From the NCBI GenBank assembly GCA_009839535.1, contig VXPN01000063.1:1-7617 (forward strand): DNA of 7,617 nucleotides, given 5' to 3'. Source of the DNA: Boseongicola sp. SB0662_bin_57. Lineage in GTDB: Bacteria; Pseudomonadota; Alphaproteobacteria; Rhodobacterales; Rhodobacteraceae. The notes beneath the pieces are model-generated. The model saw nothing but the letters and a program-made list of their open reading frames with translations, did no database searches and had not been told where the DNA came from. Positions within the stretch are counted from its first letter, which is position 1; each line of letters starts with the position of its first letter. The translations under genes and the position numbers were made by a program. Shown here one piece after another: positions 1 through 6,723 of the stretch.

Positions 1-302
1 CGAGGGCGGACGAAATCAAGCCACGGGCGAAACGTCGTGCTTTAATCGCTTACGAACGCAATGCAATCTACAATGCTGCAAGTGTCGGTGTCTCCGTGTC
101 CGAAGCCACCCTGTACGTGAACCGCTTTCCGTGTGCGGACTGCAGTCGCGCGATCATCCAGTCCGGAATTGGCACGCTGGTCTGCCCGCCGATTCCGGAT
201 GCCGATGGCGCCTTGGACGACAGTTTCCGGGCAGGAGCGACGATGCTGGAGGAAGCGGGGCTGCCCGTAACGATCTTCTCTCAAGCGACAGGCGAAGAGT
301 AG
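1..302 (+). CDS. Cytidine/deoxycytidylate deaminase-family protein, 3' part only, probable catalytic-site loss
   Basis: The reading frame is open from base 3 to the TAG at 300-302, giving about 99 residues; the 5' end lies outside the window. The visible part matches the zinc-dependent CMP/dCMP deaminase fold: ERNAIYNAA (54-80), TLYVNRFPCADC (108-143), whose two Cys are the usual zinc ligands, and then AIIQSGIGTLV, as in dCMP-deaminase-like proteins. Family members deaminate (deoxy)cytidine nucleotides or related bases in the cytosol. Oddity: the motif before RNAIY is normally His-Ala-Glu, where His binds zinc and Glu shuttles protons. Here the codons at 48-56 read Ala-Tyr-Glu, and no His or Cys is at that position in any frame. 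The protein may be inactive, a decaying gene, or a divergent member. A GTG at 96 is an internal codon and not the likely start, because homology extends upstream of it. Family assignment is firm; substrate and activity are not. Confidence 0.72.
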   Translation, partial: RADEIKPRAKRRALIAYERNAIYNAASVGVSVSEATLYVNRFPCADCSRAIIQSGIGTLVCPPIPDADGALDDSFRAGATMLEEAGLPVTIFSQATGEE

Positions 303-304
303 TT

Positions 305-317
305 CCCGCCGGGCGGG
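305..317 (+). terminator. Possible weak hairpin after the deaminase stop
   Basis: CCCGC (305-309) pairs with GCGGG (313-317) around a 3-base loop, two bases after the TAG. All five pairs are G-C, but no T-run follows, so it is not a classical intrinsic terminator. It could slow polymerase or be incidental in GC-rich DNA. Confidence 0.22.
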
Positions 318-408
318 CATCGCCGTTCACCGCGAACCGGGCTGCAAGACCATGCGCCTCACCTTTCGTGGCCGCATACGACACCGTGTCAGCATGAGGC
401 CAAATCAA

Positions 409-439
409 CGCTTGCAAAGCGACAATTTCACGGCTTTGC
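409..439. promoter_or_regulatory. Inverted-repeat cluster, candidate operator for the xdh operon
   Basis: Two overlapping symmetries are visible. CGCTT (409-413) and AAGCG (417-421) form a 13-bp dyad around GCA. GCAAAGC (414-420) is repeated inverted as GCTTTGC (433-439), with a 12-bp spacer containing the AT-rich ACAATTT. The position, about 95-125 bp upstream of the xdhA start, and the symmetry fit a site for a dimeric regulator of purine catabolism. The regulator itself is not in the window, and the assignment is inference only. Confidence 0.3.
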
Positions 440-444
440 TTGGT

Positions 445-466
445 GGCCGACAGGAATCCTCCGGCC
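445..466. promoter_or_regulatory. Imperfect dyad, candidate operator or promoter-proximal element
   Basis: GGCCG (445-449) and CGGCC (462-466) flank an inner pair AGGA (452-455)/TCCT (457-460). The two symmetries are offset by about one base, so the dyad is imperfect. It lies 68-89 bp before xdhA, a plausible place for a repressor site, but GC-rich DNA makes such pairs by chance fairly often. Confidence 0.22.
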
Positions 467-533
467 TTACGCCGCATCGGGACGGAGGTGCGCGGAACCA
501 ACCGCAGGAACAGAAAGCGGCATCGGACATGCG

Positions 534-1922
534 ATGCGCGAAATCGTGTTTCTCCTGAACGGAGAGCGGGTGGAGCTGAATGGCGTCCCCGCGACCCGCA
601 CCCTGCTTGACTGGCTTCGCGAGGACCGCGGCCTGACCGGCACGAAGGAAGGCTGCAACGAGGGTGATTGCGGAGCCTGCACGGTCATGGTGTCCGACGG
701 GACCGGCACCAGGACCCTCAATGCCTGCATTCTGTTTCTGCCGCAGCTTCACGGCAAGGCCGTGCGCACCGTGGAAGGCGTTTCCGGGCCGGACGGATCG
801 CTTCATCCGGTCCAGAAGGCCATGGTCAGGCACCATGGATCGCAATGCGGCTTCTGCACGCCGGGATTCGTTGTCTCGATGGCCTGCGCGCACAGGAACG
901 GGAGGCACGACTTCGACGTCCAGCTCGCCGGCAACCTCTGCCGTTGCACCGGCTATGCTCCCATTGTGCGTGCCGCCGAGGAAGCGGCATCGGAACCCGT
1001 TCCGGACTGGATCGCCGAAGACTGCGCGCTGTCTGCGGCTGTCGCGACGGGGTTCCGAAACGGCGCATCCTGCATGGCGCCTGAAAGCGCGGACGAACTG
1101 GCAGCCCTGTATGCCGCGCATCCCAATGCCGTGCTCGTTGCCGGCGCAACCGATGTCGGACTTGCGGTCACCAAAGCGCTGCAGGAACCCGACAGGTTCC
1201 TCTTTCTCGGCAGCGTCCAGGATCTCAAGTTCATTGATGTCGGCCCGAAAACGGTCCGCATCGGAGCCCTGGCCACGTTCGCGGAGGTGGGCGACATGAT
1301 CGGCGACCTGCATCCCGGGCTTGGCGAACTGATCCGGCGCTTCGGTTCGGTGCAGGTCCGCAATGCCGCAACCGTCGGCGGCAACATCGCGAACGGCTCG
1401 CCCGTCGGAGATTCCCCGCCGGCGCTGATCGCGCTCGGCGCAACGCTGCACCTCAGGCGCGGCAAGGATCGCCGGGACCTGCCGCTTGAAGACTTCTTCC
1501 TTGACTATGGCGTCCAGGATCGTGCGCCCGGGGAATTCGTCGAGGCGGTGAGTTTCCCGCGCCAGGCTGACCGGTTGAGATGCTACAAGCTGTCCAAGCG
1601 GTTCGATCAGGACATTTCCGCCGTTTGCGGCTGCTTCAGCACCCGCATCCAGGCCGGGCGGGTGGAGGAGGCGCGCATCGCCTTCGGCGGCATGGCAGGC
1701 ATCCCGAAACGCGCCCGGCACGTCGAGGACGCGCTCTCCGGCCAGGAATGGAGCGAAGCCACGATCAGGGCCGTGCGAGACGCCTGGGAACGGGACTTCA
1801 CACCGCTAACCGACATGCGTGCATCGGCCGCCTACCGGCTCGATGCGGCCCGCAACATGCTCATGCGCGCATTTCTGGATGACCATGGCGCCGACACGCA
1901 TGTACTCGAGATCGCCCCATGA
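534..1922 (+). CDS. xdhA: Xanthine dehydrogenase small subunit (2Fe-2S and FAD domains)
   Basis: A 462-residue protein carrying the electron-transfer half of xanthine dehydrogenase. It passes electrons from the molybdenum site in XdhB through two 2Fe-2S clusters to FAD and then NAD+. Residues 1-75 form the plant-type ferredoxin domain with C41, C46, C49 and C65. Residues about 80-150 form the helical 2Fe-2S domain with C105/C108 (QCGFC) and C136/C138 (LCRC). After a linker, the FAD domain (about 178-340) shows LVAGATDVGL (201-210) and TVGGNIANGSPVGDSPPAL (280-298). The CO-dehydrogenase-flavoprotein C-terminal domain follows (about 345-447). The length equals, from memory, that of Rhodobacter capsulatus XdhA. 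The ATG at 534 fits the conserved N-terminus (REIVFLLNG), although only a weak GGA (525-527) serves as ribosome site. The stop overlaps the xdhB start by ATGA (1919-1922). It works as an (alpha-beta)2 cytosolic enzyme. All cluster ligands are present and I see no defect. Confidence 0.96.
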   Translation: MREIVFLLNGERVELNGVPATRTLLDWLREDRGLTGTKEGCNEGDCGACTVMVSDGTGTRTLNACILFLPQLHGKAVRTVEGVSGPDGSLHPVQKAMVRHHGSQCGFCTPGFVVSMACAHRNGRHDFDVQLAGNLCRCTGYAPIVRAAEEAASEPVPDWIAEDCALSAAVATGFRNGASCMAPESADELAALYAAHPNAVLVAGATDVGLAVTKALQEPDRFLFLGSVQDLKFIDVGPKTVRIGALATFAEVGDMIGDLHPGLGELIRRFGSVQVRNAATVGGNIANGSPVGDSPPALIALGATLHLRRGKDRRDLPLEDFFLDYGVQDRAPGEFVEAVSFPRQADRLRCYKLSKRFDQDISAVCGCFSTRIQAGRVEEARIAFGGMAGIPKRARHVEDALSGQEWSEATIRAVRDAWERDFTPLTDMRASAAYRLDAARNMLMRAFLDDHGADTHVLEIAP

Positions 1923-4252
1923 GCGTCGGCACCGCCCTCCCCCATGACGCGGCGGCTCTGCATGTCACTGGCGCCGCACGTTTCGTGGACGACATTCCGG
2001 CGCCGGACCGCACGCTCTCGCTCGCCTTCGGCACCAGTTCGGTGGCGCATGGACGCATCACGGAAATGGAGCTTGGGGACGTGCGCGCTGCACCGGGAAC
2101 AGTCGCGGTGCTGACCGCAGACGACCTGCCAGGCGCCAACGACGTCTCGCCTTCCGTCCATGACGAGCCGCTTCTCTCCGACGGCACGGTCCACTACCTC
2201 GGGCAACCACTCTTTCTCGTTGCCGCAGACACGCATCTGGCCGCCCGCAGGGCGGCGCGGCTTGGCAGGGTCGGCTACGAGGAACTGCCCGCAATTCTCA
2301 CGATCGACGATGCACTCACCGCCGGAAGCCGCTTCGAGGAGGGACCACGCGTCTATCTCAAGGGTGACGTTGACGCCGCGCTCGCCGCAGCCAGGCATGT
2401 CGTCGAGGGATCGGTCGAGATGGGCGGGCAGGAACACTTCTACCTCGAAGGCCATGCCGCGCTCGTGTTGCCGCAGGACAGCGGCGACATGATCGTGCAT
2501 TGCTCCTCGCAGCACCCGAGCGAGATCCAGCACAAGGTCGCCGATGCGCTCGGCGTGCCGATGCATGCCGTTCAGGTCCTGGTGCGACGCATGGGCGGCG
2601 GATTTGGCGGCAAGGAAAGCCAGGCCAACGCGGTCGCCGTCGCCTGCGCCGTCGCCGCAAGTTCCACAGGGCGCCCCTGCAAGATGCGCTATGACAGGGA
2701 TGACGACATCCTGATCACCGGCAAGCGCCACGACTTCCGCATCGACTACAGGGCCGGCTTCGACGACGCGGGGCGGCTGGCCGGTGTCGATTTCGTCCAG
2801 TATTGCCGTTGCGGCTGGGCACAGGATCTCTCGTTGCCCGTCGCCGACCGCGCCATGCTCCATGCCGACAACGCCTATCTCCTGCCAGCGGCACGGATCA
2901 CGTCGCACCGGCTGAAGACCAACACCCAGTCAGCAACCGCATTCCGCGGATTCGGCGGCCCTCAGGGAATGGTTGGCATCGAGCGGGTGATGGATCATGG
3001 CGCCCATCACCTCGGCATGGACCCGCTGGACGTTCGCCGGATCAATTTCTACGCCGCTGCCGGAAGGGCCTCGACAGGCAGCACGTCAACCGGTCCCGAC
3101 CCTGCCAAGCGGACGCTTCAGACCACGCCCTACCACATGCCCGTCGAGGACTTCGTGCTGCACGAGATGGTCGATGAATTGGAGGAGACATCGGACTATC
3201 GCGCCCGCCGCGCCGCGATCGCCGAATGGAATTCCTCCAGTCCCGTGCTGAAGAAGGGCATCGCCCTGACACCGGTCAAGTTCGGCATCTCCTTCACGCT
3301 GACCCATCTCAACCAGGCCGGTGCGCTCGTTCATGTCTACCATGACGGTTCGATCCACATGAATCACGGTGGCACCGAAATGGGCCAAGGCCTGTTCCAG
3401 AAGGTGGCGCAGGTGGCGGCCAGCAACTTTTGCGTGCCGTTGGAAAGCGTCAAGATCACTGCCACCGACACGGCTCGGGTTCCGAACACGTCCGCCACGG
3501 CCGCCTCTTCCGGCTCGGACATCAACGGCATGGCCGTGAAGTCGGCGTGCGACCAGATCCGTGAACGCATGGCTGCGCATCTGGCCGAAACGCGCCAGAT
3601 GAGGCCGCGGAACGTGCAATTCCGCGCAGGGCGGGTGCAGGTCGGCGCCGATGAAATGAGCTTCGCCGAAGCGGCAAGGGAGTGCTACGAAGGGCGCGTC
3701 AGCCTGTCAGCCACCGGGTTCTACCAGACTCCCCGAATCCAGTGGGACCGCATCAGGGGAAAGGGTCGGCCGTTCTTCTACTTCGCCTATGGCGCCGCCG
3801 TGAGCGAGGTCGTGCTGGACACGCTCACCGGCGAAAACCGCACTCTGCGCACCGACATCCTGCATGACGTGGGCGCTTCCCTGAACCCGGCGATCGACAT
3901 CGGGCAGGTCGAAGGGGGATATGTTCAGGGCGCAGGCTGGCTGACCACGGAGGAACTGGTCTGGGACCAGAAGGGCCGTCTCCTCACGCATGCGCCATCG
4001 ACTTACAAGATCCCTGCCTGCTCCGACCGGCCCGACATCTTCAACGTGTCGCTGTGGTCCAAGGGACGGAACGCCGAAGAGACGATCCATCGCTCCAAGG
4101 CGGTCGGCGAGCCGCCGCTGATGCTCGGCATCTCCGCGTTTCTCGCGTTGTCCGACGCGTTGGCCGCCTGCGGAGACCCCTATCCGGCGCTCGACGCACC
4201 GGCAACGCCCGAACGGCTGCTGAACGCGATGAACCGGATGCGAGCGCCATGA
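1919..4252 (+). CDS. xdhB: Xanthine dehydrogenase large subunit (molybdenum cofactor binding)
   Basis: A 777-residue catalytic subunit that hydroxylates hypoxanthine to xanthine and xanthine to urate at a sulfurated molybdenum centre. Residues about 12-125 form the a/b-hammerhead domain; the rest is the two-part Moco domain. Family motifs are GGGFGGKES (226-234), AFRGFGGPQ (341-349), GGTEMGQG (484-491), QVEGGYVQGAGW (663-674) and KAVGEPPLM (727-735). By spacing against the bovine and R. capsulatus enzymes, E233 and R311 correspond to the substrate-binding Glu/Arg pair, F345 and probably F459 to the two purine-sandwiching Phe residues, and E731 to the catalytic base. The E233-R311-E731 pattern separates xanthine dehydrogenase from aldehyde oxidases and CO dehydrogenases. 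A Ser/Thr/Gly-rich stretch at about 381-399, after INFYAAA, looks longer than usual. Its ATG lies inside the xdhA stop (ATGA), so translation is probably coupled; no strong Shine-Dalgarno is seen. It also overlaps xdhC by ATGA. Confidence 0.96.
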   Translation: MSVGTALPHDAAALHVTGAARFVDDIPAPDRTLSLAFGTSSVAHGRITEMELGDVRAAPGTVAVLTADDLPGANDVSPSVHDEPLLSDGTVHYLGQPLFLVAADTHLAARRAARLGRVGYEELPAILTIDDALTAGSRFEEGPRVYLKGDVDAALAAARHVVEGSVEMGGQEHFYLEGHAALVLPQDSGDMIVHCSSQHPSEIQHKVADALGVPMHAVQVLVRRMGGGFGGKESQANAVAVACAVAASSTGRPCKMRYDRDDDILITGKRHDFRIDYRAGFDDAGRLAGVDFVQYCRCGWAQDLSLPVADRAMLHADNAYLLPAARITSHRLKTNTQSATAFRGFGGPQGMVGIERVMDHGAHHLGMDPLDVRRINFYAAAGRASTGSTSTGPDPAKRTLQTTPYHMPVEDFVLHEMVDELEETSDYRARRAAIAEWNSSSPVLKKGIALTPVKFGISFTLTHLNQAGALVHVYHDGSIHMNHGGTEMGQGLFQKVAQVAASNFCVPLESVKITATDTARVPNTSATAASSGSDINGMAVKSACDQIRERMAAHLAETRQMRPRNVQFRAGRVQVGADEMSFAEAARECYEGRVSLSATGFYQTPRIQWDRIRGKGRPFFYFAYGAAVSEVVLDTLTGENRTLRTDILHDVGASLNPAIDIGQVEGGYVQGAGWLTTEELVWDQKGRLLTHAPSTYKIPACSDRPDIFNVSLWSKGRNAEETIHRSKAVGEPPLMLGISAFLALSDALAACGDPYPALDAPATPERLLNAMNRMRAP

Positions 4253-5193
4253 GCATGGACATTCGAGGTCTTGAGCGGGCCGTGGCTGAGCATGGACGGG
4301 TTGCACGTGTCGTCGTGGCGTCCGTCGAAGGCTCGGCCCCGCGCGAGCCGGGCGCCGCGATGCTGGTTTGGCCGGATGGCCAATCGGGGACGGTTGGTGG
4401 CGGCGCACTTGAACTCGAGGCGGTGGATCATGCGCGAAACGTCCTGGCCGAGGGCAGCGATTCGCTCGTCTCACGGTCTCTCGGCCCCGCGCTCGGCCAG
4501 TGCTGTGGCGGCGCAGTCGTTCTGGTCACTGAAATCTATGACGAGTCGCGCCTGGCTAACGTGCGTGGCAACACCTACTTGCGACGCGTCTCGGGACAGG
4601 CGGACCCGCCGCTCGCATTGCAGCGCGCAGCAGCTCGCAGCCGAAGCTCAAGGGAGATCGCCCTAACGCTATGCCAGTCAGGATGGCTGATCGAGCAGAT
4701 CGCACCGCGTCTCCGGCCCCTCTGGATCTACGGGGCAGGTCATGTCGGTCGTGCGATCGTGGAGGTGATGGCGCCGCTCCCGGGCATCGCCATCACCTGG
4801 GTGGACACAGGAGCCGACCGGTTCCCCGGCAACATCCCTGACAACGTCTCCAAGCTCCTGGCCGCCAATCCGGCAAGCGCCGTTCGCCACGCGCCCAGCG
4901 ATGCCGAGCACCTGGTACTGACCTACTCCCATGCGCTTGACCTCGAAATCTGCCACCAGTTGCTCGGCCATGGTTTCCGCGCAACCGGGCTGATCGGCTC
5001 GGCGACCAAGTGGGCACGTTTCCGGTCACGGCTCAGGTCGCTCGGGCACACGGACGCACAGATCTCACGGATCAGGTGTCCGATCGGCGACCCTGCACTG
5101 GGCAAGCACCCGCAGGCGGTTGCCATTGGTTTCGCCACCGAATGGCTGTCAAGTTCCTCGGCTGCGGAAACCGAAATGGAGGCCGACGCGTGA
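4249..5193 (+). CDS. xdhC: Xanthine dehydrogenase accessory protein, Moco chaperone
   Basis: A 314-residue XdhC/CoxI-family protein. In R. capsulatus, XdhC binds molybdenum cofactor, protects it, supports its sulfuration by a NifS-type cysteine desulfurase and delivers it to XdhB; it is not part of the finished enzyme. The N-terminal XdhC/CoxI domain shows SVEGSAPREPGAAMLV (25-40), GTVGGGALE (47-55) and LGPALGQCCGG (78-88) with adjacent C85 and C86, the likely cofactor-handling site. The C-terminal Rossmann domain has LWIYGAGHVGRAIV (158-171), YSHALDLEIC (226-235), GLIGSATKWARFRSRL (247-262) and CPIG (277-280). The ATG at 4249 makes a 4-bp ATGA overlap with the xdhB stop, the same junction as xdhA/xdhB; a second ATG two codons on (4255) is a possible alternative. 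The acidic, Ser-rich tail (about 301-314) is unremarkable. The cysteine desulfurase partner is not in the window. Confidence 0.93.
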   Translation: MSMDIRGLERAVAEHGRVARVVVASVEGSAPREPGAAMLVWPDGQSGTVGGGALELEAVDHARNVLAEGSDSLVSRSLGPALGQCCGGAVVLVTEIYDESRLANVRGNTYLRRVSGQADPPLALQRAAARSRSSREIALTLCQSGWLIEQIAPRLRPLWIYGAGHVGRAIVEVMAPLPGIAITWVDTGADRFPGNIPDNVSKLLAANPASAVRHAPSDAEHLVLTYSHALDLEICHQLLGHGFRATGLIGSATKWARFRSRLRSLGHTDAQISRIRCPIGDPALGKHPQAVAIGFATEWLSSSSAAETEMEADA

Positions 5194-5344
5194 CCGTGGC
5201 GGCGCCGACCAGGCAACGACTTCCCTGCAATGCCAATCCCTGTCTCGATGTTTGGCGTTTTGGCACCGGATTGCACCGGCAGGAACGCAGGAATTGTCCG
5301 ACGCCGCCCTGTGCCCGTCGCGCAGCGCTGCCCGGGTCGGCACA
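5194..5344. other. Spacer between xdhC and guaD
   Basis: A 151-bp gap, long compared with the ATGA overlaps before it. A reading frame in phase with guaD is open across it from within xdhC, but its translation looks random. GCACCGG occurs twice, 10 bp apart (5263-5269 and 5273-5279). No terminator with a T-run is seen, so read-through from xdhC into guaD is possible, and a separate guaD promoter cannot be excluded. Confidence 0.5.
5261..5279 (+). promoter_or_regulatory. Sigma54-like element with a one-base-short spacer, upstream of guaD
   Basis: TGGCAC (5261-5266) is followed by TTGC (5271-5274), as in -24/-12 promoters, but the spacer is 4 bases where the consensus needs 5. That loss normally abolishes sigma54 recognition. 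The GCACCGG direct repeat overlaps it with a 10-bp period, one helix turn, and is an alternative reason for the pattern. Confidence 0.12.
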
Positions 5345-6637
5345 ATGACGGCCAGGACGCTGATACTGGGTCAGACGCTGACCTTCGCGGACGATCCCTT
5401 CAAGGTGCCGGTGGCGGAGGCCGCAATTCATGAACGGCGTGGAGGCGTGCTCGTCGAGGACGGGCTGATCGCGACGCTCGGACCGGCCGACGACCTTCTG
5501 GCCGCACATCCGGACGCAGCCGTCACTGACATGGGTTCACGACTGTTGACCGCCGGCTTCGTCGATTCCCATGCACACTACCCCCAGACCGCGATCATCG
5601 CGAGCTGGGGCAAGCGGCTCGTGGACTGGCTGAACGCCTACACCTTTCCTGAGGAGGCACGCTTCTGCGACGCGGCCTACGCCCGCGAGACGGCAGGGCG
5701 TTATCTTGACCTGACGCTCATGAATGGCACCACCACGGTCTGCTCCTATTGCACCGTCCACCCCGAAAGCGTCGAAGCGTTCTTCGTCGAGGCCCGGAAA
5801 CGCGGGCTCCGCGCCGTCGCGGGAAAGACATGCATGGACCAGAACGCGCCCGACAACCTGCGAGACACGGTCCGGTCAAGCCATGACGACAGCAAGCGGC
5901 TGCTCGAGCGGTGGCACGGCGTGGACCGTCTCGGCTACGCAATCACGCCGCGCTTTTCGCCGACATCGACGCCAGGGCAGCTCGAGGCCCTCGGCGCCCT
6001 CTGGGCCGAACACCCCGAGTGCCTGATGCAAACCCACCTCTCGGAACAGACCGACGAGGTCGAGTGGGCTCTCAGCCTCCACCCGGATGCCCGAGACTAT
6101 CTCGAAACCTACGAGATGCACGGGCTGCTCGGAGAAGGCGCCCTGTACGGTCACGCGATCCACCTGACAGAACGCGAACGCGCGCGGATTGCGGAAGCCG
6201 ATGCTTCCGTCGTGCATTGCCCCACTTCCAACACGTTCATCGGCTCGGGGCTCCTTGACCTGACCGGGCTGGTTGCAGGCGGCAACCGGATCGCGCTCGC
6301 GACGGATACCGGCGGAGGGTCATCCTTCTCGATGCTGCGCACGATGGCCGCCGCCTATGAAATCGCCCAGCTGCGCGGTGCCGTCTTGCATCCGGCACAG
6401 CTCTACTGGCTCGCCACGTCGGGGTCCGCCCGGGCAATGCGCCTCGATGACAGGATCGGCAGGCTTGCCCCCGGTATCGAGGCGGACCTGATCGCTCTTG
6501 ACCTGGCTTCGACCCCGGCGATCGCGCAGCGCGCCGACCGTGCCGAGGACATCTGGGAAGCGCTCTTCCCGACGATCATGATGGGAGACGATAGAGCGGT
6601 CGCGCAAGTGTGGATTGCAGGACGTGCAATGCGTTGA
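5345..6637 (+). CDS. guaD: Guanine deaminase
   Basis: A 430-residue amidohydrolase that hydrolyses guanine to xanthine and ammonia, feeding the xanthine dehydrogenase encoded just upstream. The zinc ligands expected for the ATZ/TRZ-like amidohydrolase group are present: H76 and H78 in DSHAHYPQ, H231 in QTHLSEQ, H270 in LYGHAIHL and D321 in ATDTGGG. E234 in HLSE is the likely proton shuttle. The guanine deaminase signature TPRFSPTST (201-209) with R203/F204, and Q81 after HAHYP, are the substrate-contact positions that separate it from cytosine deaminase and atrazine-type hydrolases. The C-terminus returns to the small beta domain (GIEADLIALDL, 377-387). Length is typical. The ATG at 5345 has no good ribosome site; an in-frame TTG at 5294, preceded by AGGAA at 5281, would add 17 residues that do not look conserved. 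It is a cytosolic enzyme, probably transcribed with xdhABC. Confidence 0.95.
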   Translation: MTARTLILGQTLTFADDPFKVPVAEAAIHERRGGVLVEDGLIATLGPADDLLAAHPDAAVTDMGSRLLTAGFVDSHAHYPQTAIIASWGKRLVDWLNAYTFPEEARFCDAAYARETAGRYLDLTLMNGTTTVCSYCTVHPESVEAFFVEARKRGLRAVAGKTCMDQNAPDNLRDTVRSSHDDSKRLLERWHGVDRLGYAITPRFSPTSTPGQLEALGALWAEHPECLMQTHLSEQTDEVEWALSLHPDARDYLETYEMHGLLGEGALYGHAIHLTERERARIAEADASVVHCPTSNTFIGSGLLDLTGLVAGGNRIALATDTGGGSSFSMLRTMAAAYEIAQLRGAVLHPAQLYWLATSGSARAMRLDDRIGRLAPGIEADLIALDLASTPAIAQRADRAEDIWEALFPTIMMGDDRAVAQVWIAGRAMR

Positions 6638-6712
6638 CCGTGTCTTGGCGGCGGGCATCATGCAGCTTGCATTCGGCGCCCACGTCGCGGATTCTTCCCA
6701 CGGTTCCTGAGC

Positions 6713-6718
6713 AGGTGG
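6713..6718 (+). promoter_or_regulatory. Ribosome binding site deciding the DUF1638 start
   Basis: AGGTGG lies 5 bases before the ATG at 6724 and is the best-placed Shine-Dalgarno in the window. It argues for 6724 over the in-frame ATG at 6610, which would overlap guaD and add a Cys/Arg/Ser-rich leader of low plausibility. Confidence 0.55.
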
Positions 6719-6723
6719 CCGCC

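Larger units (their letters stand above)
303..533. other. Intergenic region upstream of xdhA
   Basis: This 231-bp stretch lies between the deaminase-like gene and xdhA. I see no convincing coding sequence in it. Open stretches exist on both strands, but they run antisense into the neighbouring genes and resemble no family I recognise. It contains a tight GC hairpin just after the deaminase stop, an inverted-repeat cluster at 409-439 and an imperfect dyad at 445-466. No clear sigma70 -35/-10 pair with 16-18 bp spacing can be read. A strong Shine-Dalgarno-like GGAGGTG at 484-490 is 43 bp from the xdhA ATG and serves no in-frame start that I can find. Confidence 0.6.

Noticed and set aside
154..501. 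A 115-codon minus-strand frame across the gap before xdhA
   Set aside because: Half of it is antisense to the deaminase gene and the rest matches nothing I recognise. It is worth a database search but is not supported as a gene.
405..1721. A 438-codon open frame on the minus strand, antisense to xdhA
   Set aside because: It mirrors xdhA with a composition typical of antisense frames in GC-rich DNA (many Arg, Ala, Gly, His) and shows no family motif, whereas xdhA has all expected domains.
1832..2908. A 358-codon open frame on the minus strand, antisense to xdhA and xdhB
   Set aside because: Same reason: no motif, and complete overlap with well-identified genes on the other strand.
4054..4248. 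Upstream extension of xdhC by 65 codons in frame
   Set aside because: It overlaps the conserved C-terminus of xdhB, including the active-site Glu region, and its translation is Arg-rich and unlike XdhC; the ATGA overlap at 4249 fits better.
5120..5344. Upstream extension of guaD by 75 codons in frame
   Set aside because: It starts inside xdhC and its translation has no resemblance to guanine deaminases, which normally start close to the residues encoded at 5345.
5191..6642. The same eight bases TGACCGTG at the stops of xdhC (5191-5198) and guaD (6635-6642)
   Set aside because: Three of the eight bases are the stop codon itself and the rest are common in GC-rich DNA; the flanks are only loosely similar, so chance is the simpler explanation.
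6610..6723. Earlier ATG for the DUF1638 gene, adding 38 residues
   Set aside because: It overlaps the end of guaD, lacks a ribosome site and encodes a Cys/Arg/Ser-rich leader; AGGTGG supports the ATG at 6724.
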